Below, in pieces: positions 51,668 to 60,712 of a stretch of DNA of 64,000 bases. The position numbers and the translations under genes are program-made. Source of the stretch: Candidatus Zixiibacteriota bacterium (GTDB taxonomy: Bacteria > Zixibacteria > MSB-5A5 > GN15 > JACZUZ01); assembly GCA_024280775.1 (NCBI GenBank), contig JAJRPM010000002.1, positions 1 through 64,000 on the forward strand, given 5' to 3'. Below the pieces are notes generated by a model, which was given only the letters and a program-made list of their open reading frames with translations, was not told where the DNA came from and ran no database searches. The first letter of the stretch is position 1. Every line of letters begins with the position of its first letter.

Positions 51668-52450
51668 ATGGCAAAAGTCAAACTAGGTCCGCTGAAGAAT
51701 TTCTTCTTCCAAACAGAGCAATTGATATGCTTTTCGGGGAGAGTGGTGAAAGCCCTCTTCAGCCGTCCCTTCTATCTAACCGAAACACTGGAGCAGATGT
51801 ACCTCGGCGGTGTAGGCTCACTATGGTTAGTGGCTTTAACCGGACTTCTAGCCGGTCAGGCGATTGCCATCAATTTTGCCAATGAGCTGGCTGATTTCGG
51901 CGCCAAGAATTACCTGGGCCGCATAATGGTGCTGGCGATAATTCGAGAACTAGGCCCAACCCTTACAGGGATCATGGTAGCCGCCAGAGTCGCGAGTGGA
52001 ATCACCGCTGAAATAGGCTCCATGAAATCCTCAAATCAAATCGACGCACTAAGAGCGTATTCCATCGACCCGTTGAAGAAGCTGGCAGTGCCTCGCTTGG
52101 TGGCATTGTTGATAATGGTCCCAGCATTGACCATCATTTGCGATGTAGTCGGACTTACAGGGGGATACATTATCGCCGTATACATGGCGCATATTTCCGG
52201 CTCTCTGTATTGGACCCCGGTCATCGAGCATTTGAATTTCGGCAACATCACCATGGGACTAGCCAAGCCGGTGGCTTTTGCCTTTATCATCGCCTTTGTA
52301 TCGCTGTGGAAAGGCTTCGGCTCAGAGGGCGGGGCCAAGGGAGTCGGTATCGCTACTAATCAATCTGTGGTAATAACCTCAATCTCTATTCTGCTGGCTA
52401 ATTTTGTAATAACAACTGTGATTTTCAGAGCTATTAAAGGCTATTTCTAG
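51668..52450 (+). CDS. mlaE: MlaE-family lipid ABC transporter permease
   Basis: 260 residues with about five membrane helices. The family blocks AINFANELADFGAKNYLGRIMVLAIIRELGPTLTGIMVAARVASGITAEIGSMK and QIDALRAYSIDPLKKLAVPR are plain. It is the permease of the Mla system, which moves phospholipids between the inner and outer membranes. I start at ATG 51668 because the frame extends upstream only through the promoter, and 260 residues is the normal length. The operon continues with mlaF and mlaD. Confidence 0.9.
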   Translation: MAKVKLGPLKNFFFQTEQLICFSGRVVKALFSRPFYLTETLEQMYLGGVGSLWLVALTGLLAGQAIAINFANELADFGAKNYLGRIMVLAIIRELGPTLTGIMVAARVASGITAEIGSMKSSNQIDALRAYSIDPLKKLAVPRLVALLIMVPALTIICDVVGLTGGYIIAVYMAHISGSLYWTPVIEHLNFGNITMGLAKPVAFAFIIAFVSLWKGFGSEGGAKGVGIATNQSVVITSISILLANFVITTVIFRAIKGYF

Positions 52451-52481
52451 CTGATTTTCGGCCGGATTCTAGAAAGATAAT

Positions 52482-53270
52482 ATGGCGCAAGCTCAGGACA
52501 TGATTCGACTGCAAGATGTAACCTTCGCTTATGAATACGGTGATCCGGTGCTCGAAGGAGTGTCTTTTTGTATTCCCGAAGGAGAGTCCAGAGTCATTAT
52601 GGGGCAATCCGGCTCAGGGAAATCCACCATACTCAAACTCTTGCTGGGCCTGTACAAGCCTATCAGTGGAGAGGTTTATATCGATGATGAGCCAATAGGC
52701 CCGTGTAGCGAGCAACACCTCGGTGATGTAAGAAAAAAAATGGGTATGGTTTTTCAGGACGGAGCGCTTTTCGATTCGCTGACTGTCGGTGAAAATGTCG
52801 GGTTCTATCTGATAGAGCATGAAAACCTGACCATAGAAGAGGTAGAGGAACGTGTCAGGCAAGTCTTAAAAGTCGTACGCCTGGAAGAGTCACTTATTGA
52901 CAAAATGCCGGAGGAGCTTTCCGGAGGAATGCAAAGACGAGTGGCAATCGCGCGGGCGCTATTGGCTACTGCTCCGAAAATCATGCTTTATGACGAACCA
53001 ACGACCGGCCTGGACCCTGAGTCCGCTACACAAGTTTTGCGATTGATGCACCAATTGACACGTGAGAGAAACATCGCCACCATAGTTGTAACCCATCAGT
53101 TTCTTGATGCGCTGGCAATCGCAGATAAGTTTATTCTAATAGATAAGGGTGTGGTGGCTTTTGATGGAAGCTTGGCGGATTTGAAAGATTCTGAAGACAA
53201 AAGAGTAACCAGTTTCTTAGAGCCATTCCGCGCTTCACTAAGGTTAATGGAAGAAAGGCGCTTCGTCTAG
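52482..53270 (+). CDS. mlaF: MlaF-family lipid ABC transporter ATPase
   Basis: 262 residues: Walker A GQSGSGKSTILK near residue 40, Q-loop VFQDGALFDSLTVGENV, signature LSGGMQRRVAIARALL, Walker B IMLYDEPTTGLDPES and the His switch VVTHQFLDAL. VFQDGALFDSLTV is diagnostic of the MlaF/Mkl group. It energises the MlaE permease. It starts 31 bp after mlaE. Confidence 0.93.
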   Translation: MAQAQDMIRLQDVTFAYEYGDPVLEGVSFCIPEGESRVIMGQSGSGKSTILKLLLGLYKPISGEVYIDDEPIGPCSEQHLGDVRKKMGMVFQDGALFDSLTVGENVGFYLIEHENLTIEEVEERVRQVLKVVRLEESLIDKMPEELSGGMQRRVAIARALLATAPKIMLYDEPTTGLDPESATQVLRLMHQLTRERNIATIVVTHQFLDALAIADKFILIDKGVVAFDGSLADLKDSEDKRVTSFLEPFRASLRLMEERRFV

Positions 53271-53281
53271 AGGGCCCAAAG

Positions 53282-53337
53282 AGAACAATACAAGAAGAAC
53301 AGTACAAGAAGAACAGTACACGAAGAACAGTACACGA
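53282..53337. repeat. 14-bp tandem repeat, four copies
   Basis: The unit is AGAACAGTACACGA, with the first two copies slightly diverged. It fills most of the 85-bp gap between mlaF and mlaD and ends just before the mlaD ribosome-binding region. Confidence 0.85.
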
Positions 53338-53355
53338 AGAACTTAGAGAGATACA

Positions 53356-54282
53356 ATGCGTCGTTCCAATAGAGTCAAATGGTCTGAACTGAAGATCGCT
53401 ATAGTAGTCATTTTTGCCTTTGCCTTCATGCTCTACGCCTCATTCACCGGAGGTGGCACTTCGATATTCGAAGGTAAGAACTCTTTTGTGGTTTACTATA
53501 ATGATGTAAAGGGTCTAACTGCGGGTTCGCCAATTTGGGTGCGAGGTATAGAAGTCGGAAATGTTAAGTCAATCGAATTCGCCAGAGAAAGAAATCAAAT
53601 CAAAGTAGTAGGACGTGTCGCCAAAAACGTTTGGGATATGATCAAGGTTGACGCTAGCATAAAAGTGTCTTCTGTCGGGTTTATTGGGGACAAATACCTG
53701 GAACTCGATCCAGGAGATCCGTCACTTCCGACTTTGGAAAATCACGGCGAAGTGAAAGCCAACGAAGCTGACGCCGCGAAAATTATGGGAGAAGGCGTCA
53801 GCGCATTAGAGAATATCAATACACTATCAAAGCAGTTAAGTGAGACTCTGGAACTAATCAACAAGGGTGAAGGCACAATCGGAAAGCTCTTCACTGATGA
53901 CTCCATGTTCAAGAACTTGAATGAGGCGCTTGTCTCGATGCGAGAAACTATGGACGGTTTCAACAAGAATCAGGATAGAGCGTTTACCAGCTTGGAAGAT
54001 GGCGTTGCCTCGATGCAAAAGCTCACTGATGCGTGGACTGACTCCAATGGAACCGTTGGCCGCATGCTCTATGATTCAAGCCTCTACACCAACATGGCAA
54101 ACGTAACCGAGCGCTTCGGTTCAATCCTCGCGAAAGTAGATAGCGGGCAGGGCACAATAGGTGGATTTGTAAATGATGACAGTGTCTACGAAAATCTGCA
54201 CAACTTGATGGCGCGTCTGGAAAACCTCCTGCTGGATATGGAGAAGAACCCCAAGAAGTATTTCAAAGTCTCTGTCTTTTAA
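53356..54282 (+). CDS. mlaD: MlaD-family MCE-domain protein
   Basis: 308 residues. One N-terminal membrane helix (IAIVVIFAFAFMLYASF) anchors a periplasmic MCE domain (about 40-120: FVVYYNDVKGLTAGSPIWVRGIEVGNVKSIEF, VGFIGDKYLELDPGD). It is followed by a helical tail (about 135-300) with repeated GTIGKLF/GTVGRMLYD/GTIGGFV segments typical of longer MCE proteins. It is the substrate-binding hexamer of the Mla transporter. No MlaA, MlaB or MlaC gene is adjacent. Confidence 0.9.
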   Translation: MRRSNRVKWSELKIAIVVIFAFAFMLYASFTGGGTSIFEGKNSFVVYYNDVKGLTAGSPIWVRGIEVGNVKSIEFARERNQIKVVGRVAKNVWDMIKVDASIKVSSVGFIGDKYLELDPGDPSLPTLENHGEVKANEADAAKIMGEGVSALENINTLSKQLSETLELINKGEGTIGKLFTDDSMFKNLNEALVSMRETMDGFNKNQDRAFTSLEDGVASMQKLTDAWTDSNGTVGRMLYDSSLYTNMANVTERFGSILAKVDSGQGTIGGFVNDDSVYENLHNLMARLENLLLDMEKNPKKYFKVSVF

Positions 54283-54320
54283 GTAAAGGTATTGAATCGG
54301 CACATAACAGGATAAGCGCC

Positions 54321-54842
54321 ATGTCCAATGATTCATCAGCCCAAAAGTCGGCCACTAAAATAATAAATAGCGCATCTCCTGTGGCGGCGCTCTTTACTCT
54401 CAATGAGCGCCTAATAAAGAAAAGCCTCGCAGAGTTCCCCGAGGACCATATCCACTCTCGTCCGAATGACAACACCAACTCCTGCCACTGGATTTTCGGG
54501 CACATAACCACAGCAAGATATGAAGTAGCAAATTTCCTGGGCTCCAACTTAGAGCGCAGTTATGGCAAGCTATTCTCTATGTCCTCAGAGCTGAAGTCTC
54601 CGTCAGACTATCCTCCACTATCTGAGCTACTACAATCTTTCGAAGAAGCATGCGCCGCAACCAACGAGAGCTTTGCCGCTATCACCGAAGATGAGTTCAA
54701 CGCCCCGACAAAAAACGCATTCCCGAGTCAGGACAACACTGTGCGTGGCTGTGTAACTTTTTTGAATTTCCACGAAACCTACCACGTTGGCCAAATGGCG
54801 CTGGTGCAGCGATTCTTCGGCTGTGATCGTTTAGTCGGCTGA
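54321..54842 (+). CDS. DinB-family protein
   Basis: A 173-residue four-helix bundle of the DinB/YfiT superfamily, typically metal-binding. The His ligands are visible in CHWIFGHITTARYE and in FHETYHVGQMALVQRFFG near the C terminus. Many members are thiol-dependent S-transferases or of unknown function. AGGATAAG precedes the ATG. It lies between mlaD and rsmE. Confidence 0.85.
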   Translation: MSNDSSAQKSATKIINSASPVAALFTLNERLIKKSLAEFPEDHIHSRPNDNTNSCHWIFGHITTARYEVANFLGSNLERSYGKLFSMSSELKSPSDYPPLSELLQSFEEACAATNESFAAITEDEFNAPTKNAFPSQDNTVRGCVTFLNFHETYHVGQMALVQRFFGCDRLVG

Positions 54843-54874
54843 TTTCTCCAAGCCAGTCTGCGCGAGTTCTTCTC

Positions 54875-55627
54875 ATGCCATTTCACTTCGTCGAAATAAT
54901 GGATATTCGCGGTGACTCGCTCACGCTAAGCGGAGCCGAGCACAAGCATGTCACCAAAGTCATGCGTCGCAAAAAAGGCGACCGTCTATCATTAACCGAC
55001 GGAGCCGGATTAGTTTTCGATTGTGTAATCTCACGAGCAGGTGTCAAAGAAACGATTCTTGAGATTATCAACACCCGAAGAAACGTCGGTGAACCGGACA
55101 GGCAAGTCACCATGGCCATCGGCATCTCAACTGGCTCCAAGTTCGACCAGATTCTGCAAATGTGTGTCGAGGTCGGCGTAAGCGCATTCGTTCCGGTGAT
55201 GACCGCCAAGTGCAAAGTACAATTCGAGGAACCGCAGAAAATCCAACGCAAACTCAAACGCTGGCGAGAAGTTATCAAAGCGGCCTTGAAACAATGCGAG
55301 AGAAGTAGACTGCCGGAGATTGCGCCGCCTCAGGCTCTCGAAGCATTCTTAATGTCAACCAATCAAAGTTCTAACTCCAACACTATCCGCCTGATTGCCG
55401 AACCAAGCGCCGGCAGAGCCGAATCCCGGGAGGGCCTTCAAGGTCTGACCGACTCCAACGAAAACCTGATTGTTCTGGTTGGCCCCGAATCTGGTTTCGC
55501 TCCCGAAGAGGTAACTCTAGCCACAGATAACGGGTTCACAGCCTTTCGATTCGGCCAATCCATTCTACGAGCCGAAACCGCAGCAGTATCACTGGCATCG
55601 CTTGCACTGTTAAGAGATTCTCGGTAA
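54875..55627 (+). CDS. rsmE: 16S rRNA (uracil-1498-N3)-methyltransferase
   Basis: 250 residues. The N-terminal PUA-like part has LSGAEHKHVTKVMRRKKGDRLSLTDGAG. A SPOUT knot follows with GISTGSKFDQILQMCVEVGVSAFVPVMTAKC, then VLVGPESGFAPEEVTLATDNGFTAFRFGQSILRAETAAV, which forms the SAM-binding knot. This is the RsmE pattern; it methylates U1498 of 16S rRNA. Length normal. Confidence 0.93.
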   Translation: MPFHFVEIMDIRGDSLTLSGAEHKHVTKVMRRKKGDRLSLTDGAGLVFDCVISRAGVKETILEIINTRRNVGEPDRQVTMAIGISTGSKFDQILQMCVEVGVSAFVPVMTAKCKVQFEEPQKIQRKLKRWREVIKAALKQCERSRLPEIAPPQALEAFLMSTNQSSNSNTIRLIAEPSAGRAESREGLQGLTDSNENLIVLVGPESGFAPEEVTLATDNGFTAFRFGQSILRAETAAVSLASLALLRDSR

Positions 55628-55697
55628 AGACATCCTGAATTTAGTTTTCCTATAGTCAAACTTTAATTGTCGCGGCCACTTGCCGATATATTGAGAT

Positions 55698-56477
55698 ATG
55701 CAAACGCTTGAATTATCCATTGTAACTGTATTCGGATTAATGCTTGGCTCATTCGCCAATGCACTGATATACCGGCTTCCGCGCAAGATTCCATTCGGAC
55801 TAAGCCGCTCGGCCTGCCCGCAATGCGGAGCCACCATCAAAGCCTTCGACAATATCCCGATTATCAGCTATCTGATACTTCGCGGCAAGTGCCGAAGTTG
55901 CGCAATACGCATCCCCTGGCGCTATCCTGTCGTTGAGGCGCTGCATGCGGGAGTCTTTGTCTGGTTGTATTTCTCATTTGGTTTCAATTTGCAACTGGCC
56001 GCGATGGCTGCGCTAAGCTCGGCGCTTATCGTTATCATCTTTATCGACCTGGAGCACATGATTATCCCGGATAAGCTGACTTTGCCGGGGGCGATTGTCG
56101 GTTTGCTATACTCTCTTACGCCTTCGGGAATAGGCATTGCCTCTTCAGCGATTGGTTTACTGGTTGGCGGTGGCGCTCTGTATGGCATAGCTGTTCTAGG
56201 CGATTTTATTTTCAAAAAGGAAAGCATGGGTGGCGGTGACATCAAGATGGCCGCTATGCTGGGAGCCTTTCTGGGGTGGCAAAGAGTAATGCTGATTTTT
56301 GTGTCCTCGGCGGTCATAGGTTTGCTGGTTTCTATCGTAGTGATGGCCTTTTCGCCCTCATTTCGACGAAACCGCATGTTACCATTCGGCCCATTCCTGG
56401 CGCTGGCTGGATTTGTGGCGATGGTCTATGGCGACGATATCATTCGTTTGTATGTAGACCGCTTTCTCACTAATTAG
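55698..56477 (+). CDS. pilD: Prepilin peptidase (A24)
   Basis: 259 residues of a membrane aspartic protease that cleaves, and usually N-methylates, type IV prepilins or type II pseudopilins. A four-Cys zinc knuckle is present (CPQCG...CRSC). The two catalytic Asp are in FIDLEHMIIPDKLTLPG and GGGDIKMAAMLGAFLGW. About seven helices are seen. It carries the N-terminal methyltransferase-like part, as in PilD. No pilin genes are in the window. Confidence 0.92.
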   Translation: MQTLELSIVTVFGLMLGSFANALIYRLPRKIPFGLSRSACPQCGATIKAFDNIPIISYLILRGKCRSCAIRIPWRYPVVEALHAGVFVWLYFSFGFNLQLAAMAALSSALIVIIFIDLEHMIIPDKLTLPGAIVGLLYSLTPSGIGIASSAIGLLVGGGALYGIAVLGDFIFKKESMGGGDIKMAAMLGAFLGWQRVMLIFVSSAVIGLLVSIVVMAFSPSFRRNRMLPFGPFLALAGFVAMVYGDDIIRLYVDRFLTN

Positions 56478-56561
56478 TTTCTCCCTGGAAACCAACTAGC
56501 TGTTTGCTCGTGCGCTCTTTTGGGGTGTCAAACCGGCGGTGTATTTGTCGATAGACTGAGT

Positions 56562-58442
56562 ATGCCGAACCCACGCAAAAAAATCCTATTTCAAACCGAA
56601 GTAGCCATAGCGATTCTGGCGTTGGTGCTGGTGATGGTGATAATGAATTTCGCCGCCAACCGCTCTCTTTCACGTGTGACCTACGATTTACGTGAGGCCC
56701 ACCGAGACGGTTTGACAAGAACGGCATTGAAAATCAGTGGCGAGCTGGAGGTATACAGCGATTCGGCAGGGCTTGCTTCAGCCTTGAAACGCATAGTCAC
56801 TGAAGAGGATATAGACTATGTATTTGTCATGGACTCGTCCCTGAATGAACTAGCGCAGGCTCCCGATCAATTGCCTCAAGTGATTCGCGATCGCATACGT
56901 GCGATTACACTTTCCGAAGGTGAGAACGGATCATTCGCCAGCAATAAATATCAATTCACCTATCGTCGTGACTCTGAATCCAAATGGGAAATCTTCCACT
57001 ATCCGATTACTCAAGACGGCAAATGGTTGATTGTGACGCTCGCCAAGCGCACCGACGCCCTTGCGTCAATCGAGAGTGATATGCGCTATTTGCTGATAAG
57101 TGGGGTGATAGTTGTCACTCTCCTTAGTCTTGGTGTATTCGCTTTCTTCAGAGGAGTCACTTCGCCAATCAGAAACATCACCAAAAGCGTGGCGGCAGTA
57201 GGCGCCAGCGCAGATGACGCCGAAAGCGCTGTTGATGAACTGGTCGGGAAATACAAAGAGACAATTGCCACCTTGGAGAACAAGGAACGCCGTCTGCTCG
57301 AATTGAATGAGCGCTTAGAGGGACAGCTCGGTGATGTGGAGCGCTTCAATAACAGCCTGCTGGGAGCAATTACCACTGGCGTTGTAGTTATTGACAGCAA
57401 GGGGGCCCTGATAGGAATCAACGACAAAGCCCGGACTTACCTCGGGTCTGATGAAACCATATTACAGAGCGCAGATAAGGCAGAGGACTATGTCGGGCTC
57501 TTTGCGGAGTACCCGGAAATCAAGAGTCGAGTTGAGCAGGTCTTACTTAGCGCCAATTGCGACACTCCGGATTTCGAGTATGAACGCACCGCCGCCGATG
57601 GAGCGATTAACACTTTCCGTGTGTCATTGATGCCATTGCTTGAAAACAAAAGCTCGTTGCGTGAATTGATGTTGCTGATTTCAGATCAAACTGAAGTCGC
57701 ACGCGCACAAAAGCGTCTGGAGGATAGTCGCCAACTCGCAACTCTAGGCGAGATGTCCGCGGGTCTTGCTCACCAATTGCGTAATTCTATTTCCGCGGCC
57801 ATGGGTTTCTCGGCGCTGGTCAAACGCAAGACCGAGGACGCAGACCTGGAAGGCTCAGCTGAGTCGCTGGAGTCACTGCTTAAGGAGTTGCATGATGAAG
57901 CGGCCCTAGTTGACAGATTCCTTTCATTCTCAAAACCGTTGTCGTTGGATGCTGAGATGACACAAATCTCAGAGTTCCTGGCTGGAGCTTTGGCAGGTTA
58001 TAGCTCGGATCCGGAAACAGACGCCCGAGTGCACGTTGAAATCAAGTCCGATGGACAAGTTGAATTGGACGCATTGCTTCTAAAGCAGGCTCTGGGAAAT
58101 CTGATTGACAACGGTCTGAGAGCCTCACAGAAAAACAACTCTCCGGTGGATATTGTAGCGGAAGTGAGTTCAGATGAGGTATCGATAATTGTCAGCGACT
58201 ATGGCTGCGGGATCTCAGCCGATGAGCAGGAGAGGATATTCACGCCGTTCTACTCCAGCTCTCCGTCGGGGACAGGCCTTGGATTATCATTGGCCAGAAA
58301 GATTGTAGCATTGCATGGTGGAGTTCTGGATTTGGTCTCGCGTCCGAATTGCGGGTCGACTTTCACCATCCAATTCCCCCGATACCAGAATCAAGGTTTC
58401 AACCAAGGCAAAGATTGCCTCGACTCGGCCATCGTCTCCTAA
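56562..58442 (+). CDS. Sensor histidine kinase, NtrB-like
   Basis: 626 residues. A membrane helix at about 12-35 and another near 180-198 enclose a sensor region of about 140 residues. Then come a HAMP-like linker, a coiled coil (ETIATLENKERRLLELNERLEG), a PAS domain, HisKA (LGEMSAGLAHQLRNSISAAMGF) and HATPase (NLIDNGLRASQ, DYGCGISADEQERIF, SGTGLGLSLARKIV). All boxes are intact. ATG 56562 is preferred; the frame extends 14 codons upstream. No response regulator is adjacent. Confidence 0.9.
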   Translation: MPNPRKKILFQTEVAIAILALVLVMVIMNFAANRSLSRVTYDLREAHRDGLTRTALKISGELEVYSDSAGLASALKRIVTEEDIDYVFVMDSSLNELAQAPDQLPQVIRDRIRAITLSEGENGSFASNKYQFTYRRDSESKWEIFHYPITQDGKWLIVTLAKRTDALASIESDMRYLLISGVIVVTLLSLGVFAFFRGVTSPIRNITKSVAAVGASADDAESAVDELVGKYKETIATLENKERRLLELNERLEGQLGDVERFNNSLLGAITTGVVVIDSKGALIGINDKARTYLGSDETILQSADKAEDYVGLFAEYPEIKSRVEQVLLSANCDTPDFEYERTAADGAINTFRVSLMPLLENKSSLRELMLLISDQTEVARAQKRLEDSRQLATLGEMSAGLAHQLRNSISAAMGFSALVKRKTEDADLEGSAESLESLLKELHDEAALVDRFLSFSKPLSLDAEMTQISEFLAGALAGYSSDPETDARVHVEIKSDGQVELDALLLKQALGNLIDNGLRASQKNNSPVDIVAEVSSDEVSIIVSDYGCGISADEQERIFTPFYSSSPSGTGLGLSLARKIVALHGGVLDLVSRPNCGSTFTIQFPRYQNQGFNQGKDCLDSAIVS

Positions 58443-58603
58443 GGCTAGATGGCCTTAACACGAAAACCAGCGCACTTGGAGCCATTGCAATATTTGCAGG
58501 CGCCATTATATTGGCTCTCCGCAGGAGCCGTTTGTTTAGATTCAATCCAGGCCCTGCAATCGTGAATATGAGTAATGACAATTAGAAGGATATTGGAGGC
58601 AAA

Positions 58604-59167
58604 ATGATTTCGACAAAAGATTTTCGCAAAGGCCGCAGGATTTCAATTGATGGCGAGCCTTTGGTTATACTGGATTTTCAGCACCAAAAAGTAGCTCGCG
58701 GTGGAGCTACTGTAAAGACCAAGCTCCGCAATCTCAAGTCAGGTTCAATATTCGAAAAGACATTCAACGGCGGCGAGAATTTCAAAGAGCCGGATATCGC
58801 TGATCGCATGATGCAATTCCTATATGAAAACGGTGGCGAATACACCTTCATGGACTCTCAGGATTTTGAGCAATACATGCTTACCGCAGAAGCCCTCGGT
58901 GATGATCGCCTATACCTCAAAGAGAACGAAGAATACTCGCTCTTGATTTTTGAAGGCAATCCACTTTCGCTGGATTTACCAGCCTCAGTGGTACTGCAAG
59001 TCGTACAATCCGATCCGGCAGTCAAAGGTGACTCTGTCTCAAACATCACCAAACCCGCAAAACTTGAAACCGGCGCCGATGTCAAAGTGCCGCTGTTTAT
59101 CAAAGAAGGTGACTTTGTGAAAGTAGACACTCGCACCGGTGAATATCTAGAGCGCGTCCGCAAGTAA
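58604..59167 (+). CDS. efp: Elongation factor P with arginine at the modification site
   Basis: 187 residues with the three beta-barrel domains of EF-P, which frees ribosomes stalled at proline runs. Domain I has ISTKDFRKGRRISIDGEPLVILDFQHQKVARGGATVKTKLRNL. At the loop that reaches the peptidyl-transfer centre E. coli has KPGKG with the modified Lys34; here the loop is KVARGG, so Arg32 takes its place. Arg-type EF-P is rhamnosylated by EarP in some bacteria, but no earP, epmA or epmB gene is nearby. TTGGAGGC precedes the ATG. The C-terminal domain III is normal. Confidence 0.93.
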   Translation: MISTKDFRKGRRISIDGEPLVILDFQHQKVARGGATVKTKLRNLKSGSIFEKTFNGGENFKEPDIADRMMQFLYENGGEYTFMDSQDFEQYMLTAEALGDDRLYLKENEEYSLLIFEGNPLSLDLPASVVLQVVQSDPAVKGDSVSNITKPAKLETGADVKVPLFIKEGDFVKVDTRTGEYLERVRK

Positions 59168-59208
59168 CTCCGACGAATCAAAGCTCTTCAAAACGGTAAT
59201 ACCCAATA

Positions 59209-59241
59209 GGAAATCGGCCCGGTAAAGACCGGACCGATTCC
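59209..59241. terminator. Strong hairpin after efp, no T-run
   Basis: ATCGG and CCGGT pair with ACCGG and CCGAT around an AAAG loop, with one C-A mismatch. No T-run follows, so it may be an RNA-stability element or a Rho-assisted stop rather than an intrinsic terminator. Confidence 0.45.
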
Positions 59242-59371
59242 CATGGGACCAGAGGGGGAAGGGGAAAACCTCAGGTGAATTTGCTATCCGATAGCGAAAA
59301 CACTTTTGCCGCCTGCTCACACACCCGCGCTCTGGCTTTTGTTCAATAAGTCATCTGCTCTCGATGAGCCT

Positions 59372-60220
59372 TCACATTATCGATCCATTTGTCGCGCCGA
59401 CGCTCTTTCCAAACGGAACGTTCAACGCATATTTCACCAGTCCAACTCCCGGGCAATACCAGTAGCGATTCACCGTGTTATCGGAATTTGCATTCACCAC
59501 CAACAAGCAATCTGGGTAGACTTTACCATTGACTGTAACGTCTACGCTCAATGAGGCAACGTGGAATGTAGGCAGACCCTGAGTCGGATAAGAAGTTAGC
59601 AATGGGTTGGTTCCATCCTCAACACCATTACCCAAGCCCGCGCCATTAGAGCCGTCGTTCAAACCGTTGTCATTTCCCAAATCACCGCCGGTCTGGCCAG
59701 TCCCGGGATCGCCAACTGTGGTTCCACCATTGTTAGGCTCGCGCCAACGAGGCCAAACTGCCGTTGTGGTGAAGGGCAGACGCAGAACTCTTTCAACATT
59801 TCTCGAACTGTCCGCCGAGTGGAAAAGAATCGATCGGTCACTGTTCCAATGCATAACTCCACTACTTATGACACTGGAATCCGAAAGGTCGCGCTGCACC
59901 CAACGAACTCCGCGATGTCCACCAAAGAAAACTGCGCTGTCGGCAGAATAGGACTCGCGTCTCAACTCTGCGCCATTCGCATCGGTAACGACAAAGCTCG
60001 CCGAATAGCCTACCTGAATAGGGAAGTAGTTCATCGCCCCCAGATTTACATTCTTAGCGTTCGAACTAATCGAATCGCTACCTGAGCATCCCACAAATGA
60101 CACCGATGCGATAATAAGCGCCCCGGTGACCGCAAGAGATCCCCAAAAACCCTTCTTGCTGTATGAGATTACTCGCCCTTGCTTCCTACCTACTCTTGTG
60201 GACACAAATCTTGTGGACAT
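59372..60220 (-). CDS. Lipoprotein of unknown function
   Basis: 282 residues. A basic n-region of about 24 residues precedes the hydrophobic core and lipobox SFVGC (Cys45). The mature part has a strand-rich domain (YFPIQVGYSASFVVTDANGAELRRESY), a Gly/Asn/Thr-rich linker (about 165-205) and a second strand-rich part ending GVGLVKYALNVPF. I do not recognise a family. An excellent ribosome-binding site (AAGGAGGACTTT) supports the start. It is monocistronic on the minus strand. Confidence 0.65.
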   Translation of the reverse strand: MSTRFVSTRVGRKQGRVISYSKKGFWGSLAVTGALIIASVSFVGCSGSDSISSNAKNVNLGAMNYFPIQVGYSASFVVTDANGAELRRESYSADSAVFFGGHRGVRWVQRDLSDSSVISSGVMHWNSDRSILFHSADSSRNVERVLRLPFTTTAVWPRWREPNNGGTTVGDPGTGQTGGDLGNDNGLNDGSNGAGLGNGVEDGTNPLLTSYPTQGLPTFHVASLSVDVTVNGKVYPDCLLVVNANSDNTVNRYWYCPGVGLVKYALNVPFGKSVGATNGSIM

Positions 60221-60712
60221 AAAGTCCTCCTTCCGCCTTCATTCCTCTGTAGCTATTAGCGCCACAGGGTTTTCCCTAACTATTGCCCCACTGAAAAAAA
60301 CTGATTGCTGAGATGTCCATTTGAGACATCGCCAATCTAATCTGATGTTCATTGAAACAAACCGGGCGCCATTCGAGAATGGTAGTTGTAGTGGCAAGAG
60401 AGGGAATAAGTTAGGGCAACTGGATAGAGTTTCGCTTAAGATAAATCCGCGCTAAGTGTCGATTGATTCCTATATTCGCTGGCAAGTCGCCAACATCGAT
60501 GGAGCGCTCTTAAGATGAGCTGACAGTTAACCAGACAGATCCAATCTCCTCTTACTAGTCTACGACCGACCCTCTCTTCGCGCAGTCCCAAAATGAAACA
60601 CTTGCAAGGCCATTACCGGCTTAAGCCTATCTGTGGTAGGCCGATAACTGAACAAGGAGTAGAGAGCCAAGTTTGGCCGTCCCAATTTAGATAAAGATAC
60701 CGCGGAAATACT
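60221..60712. other. Divergent intergenic region
   Basis: 492 bp without a credible gene. A GCCTA/TAGGC inverted repeat lies near 60627-60643. No convincing promoter was found for either flank. Confidence 0.4.

Noticed and set aside
53282-53337. CRISPR array or coding repeat
   Set aside because: The 14-bp units have no spacers; the period is not a multiple of three and no frame is open.
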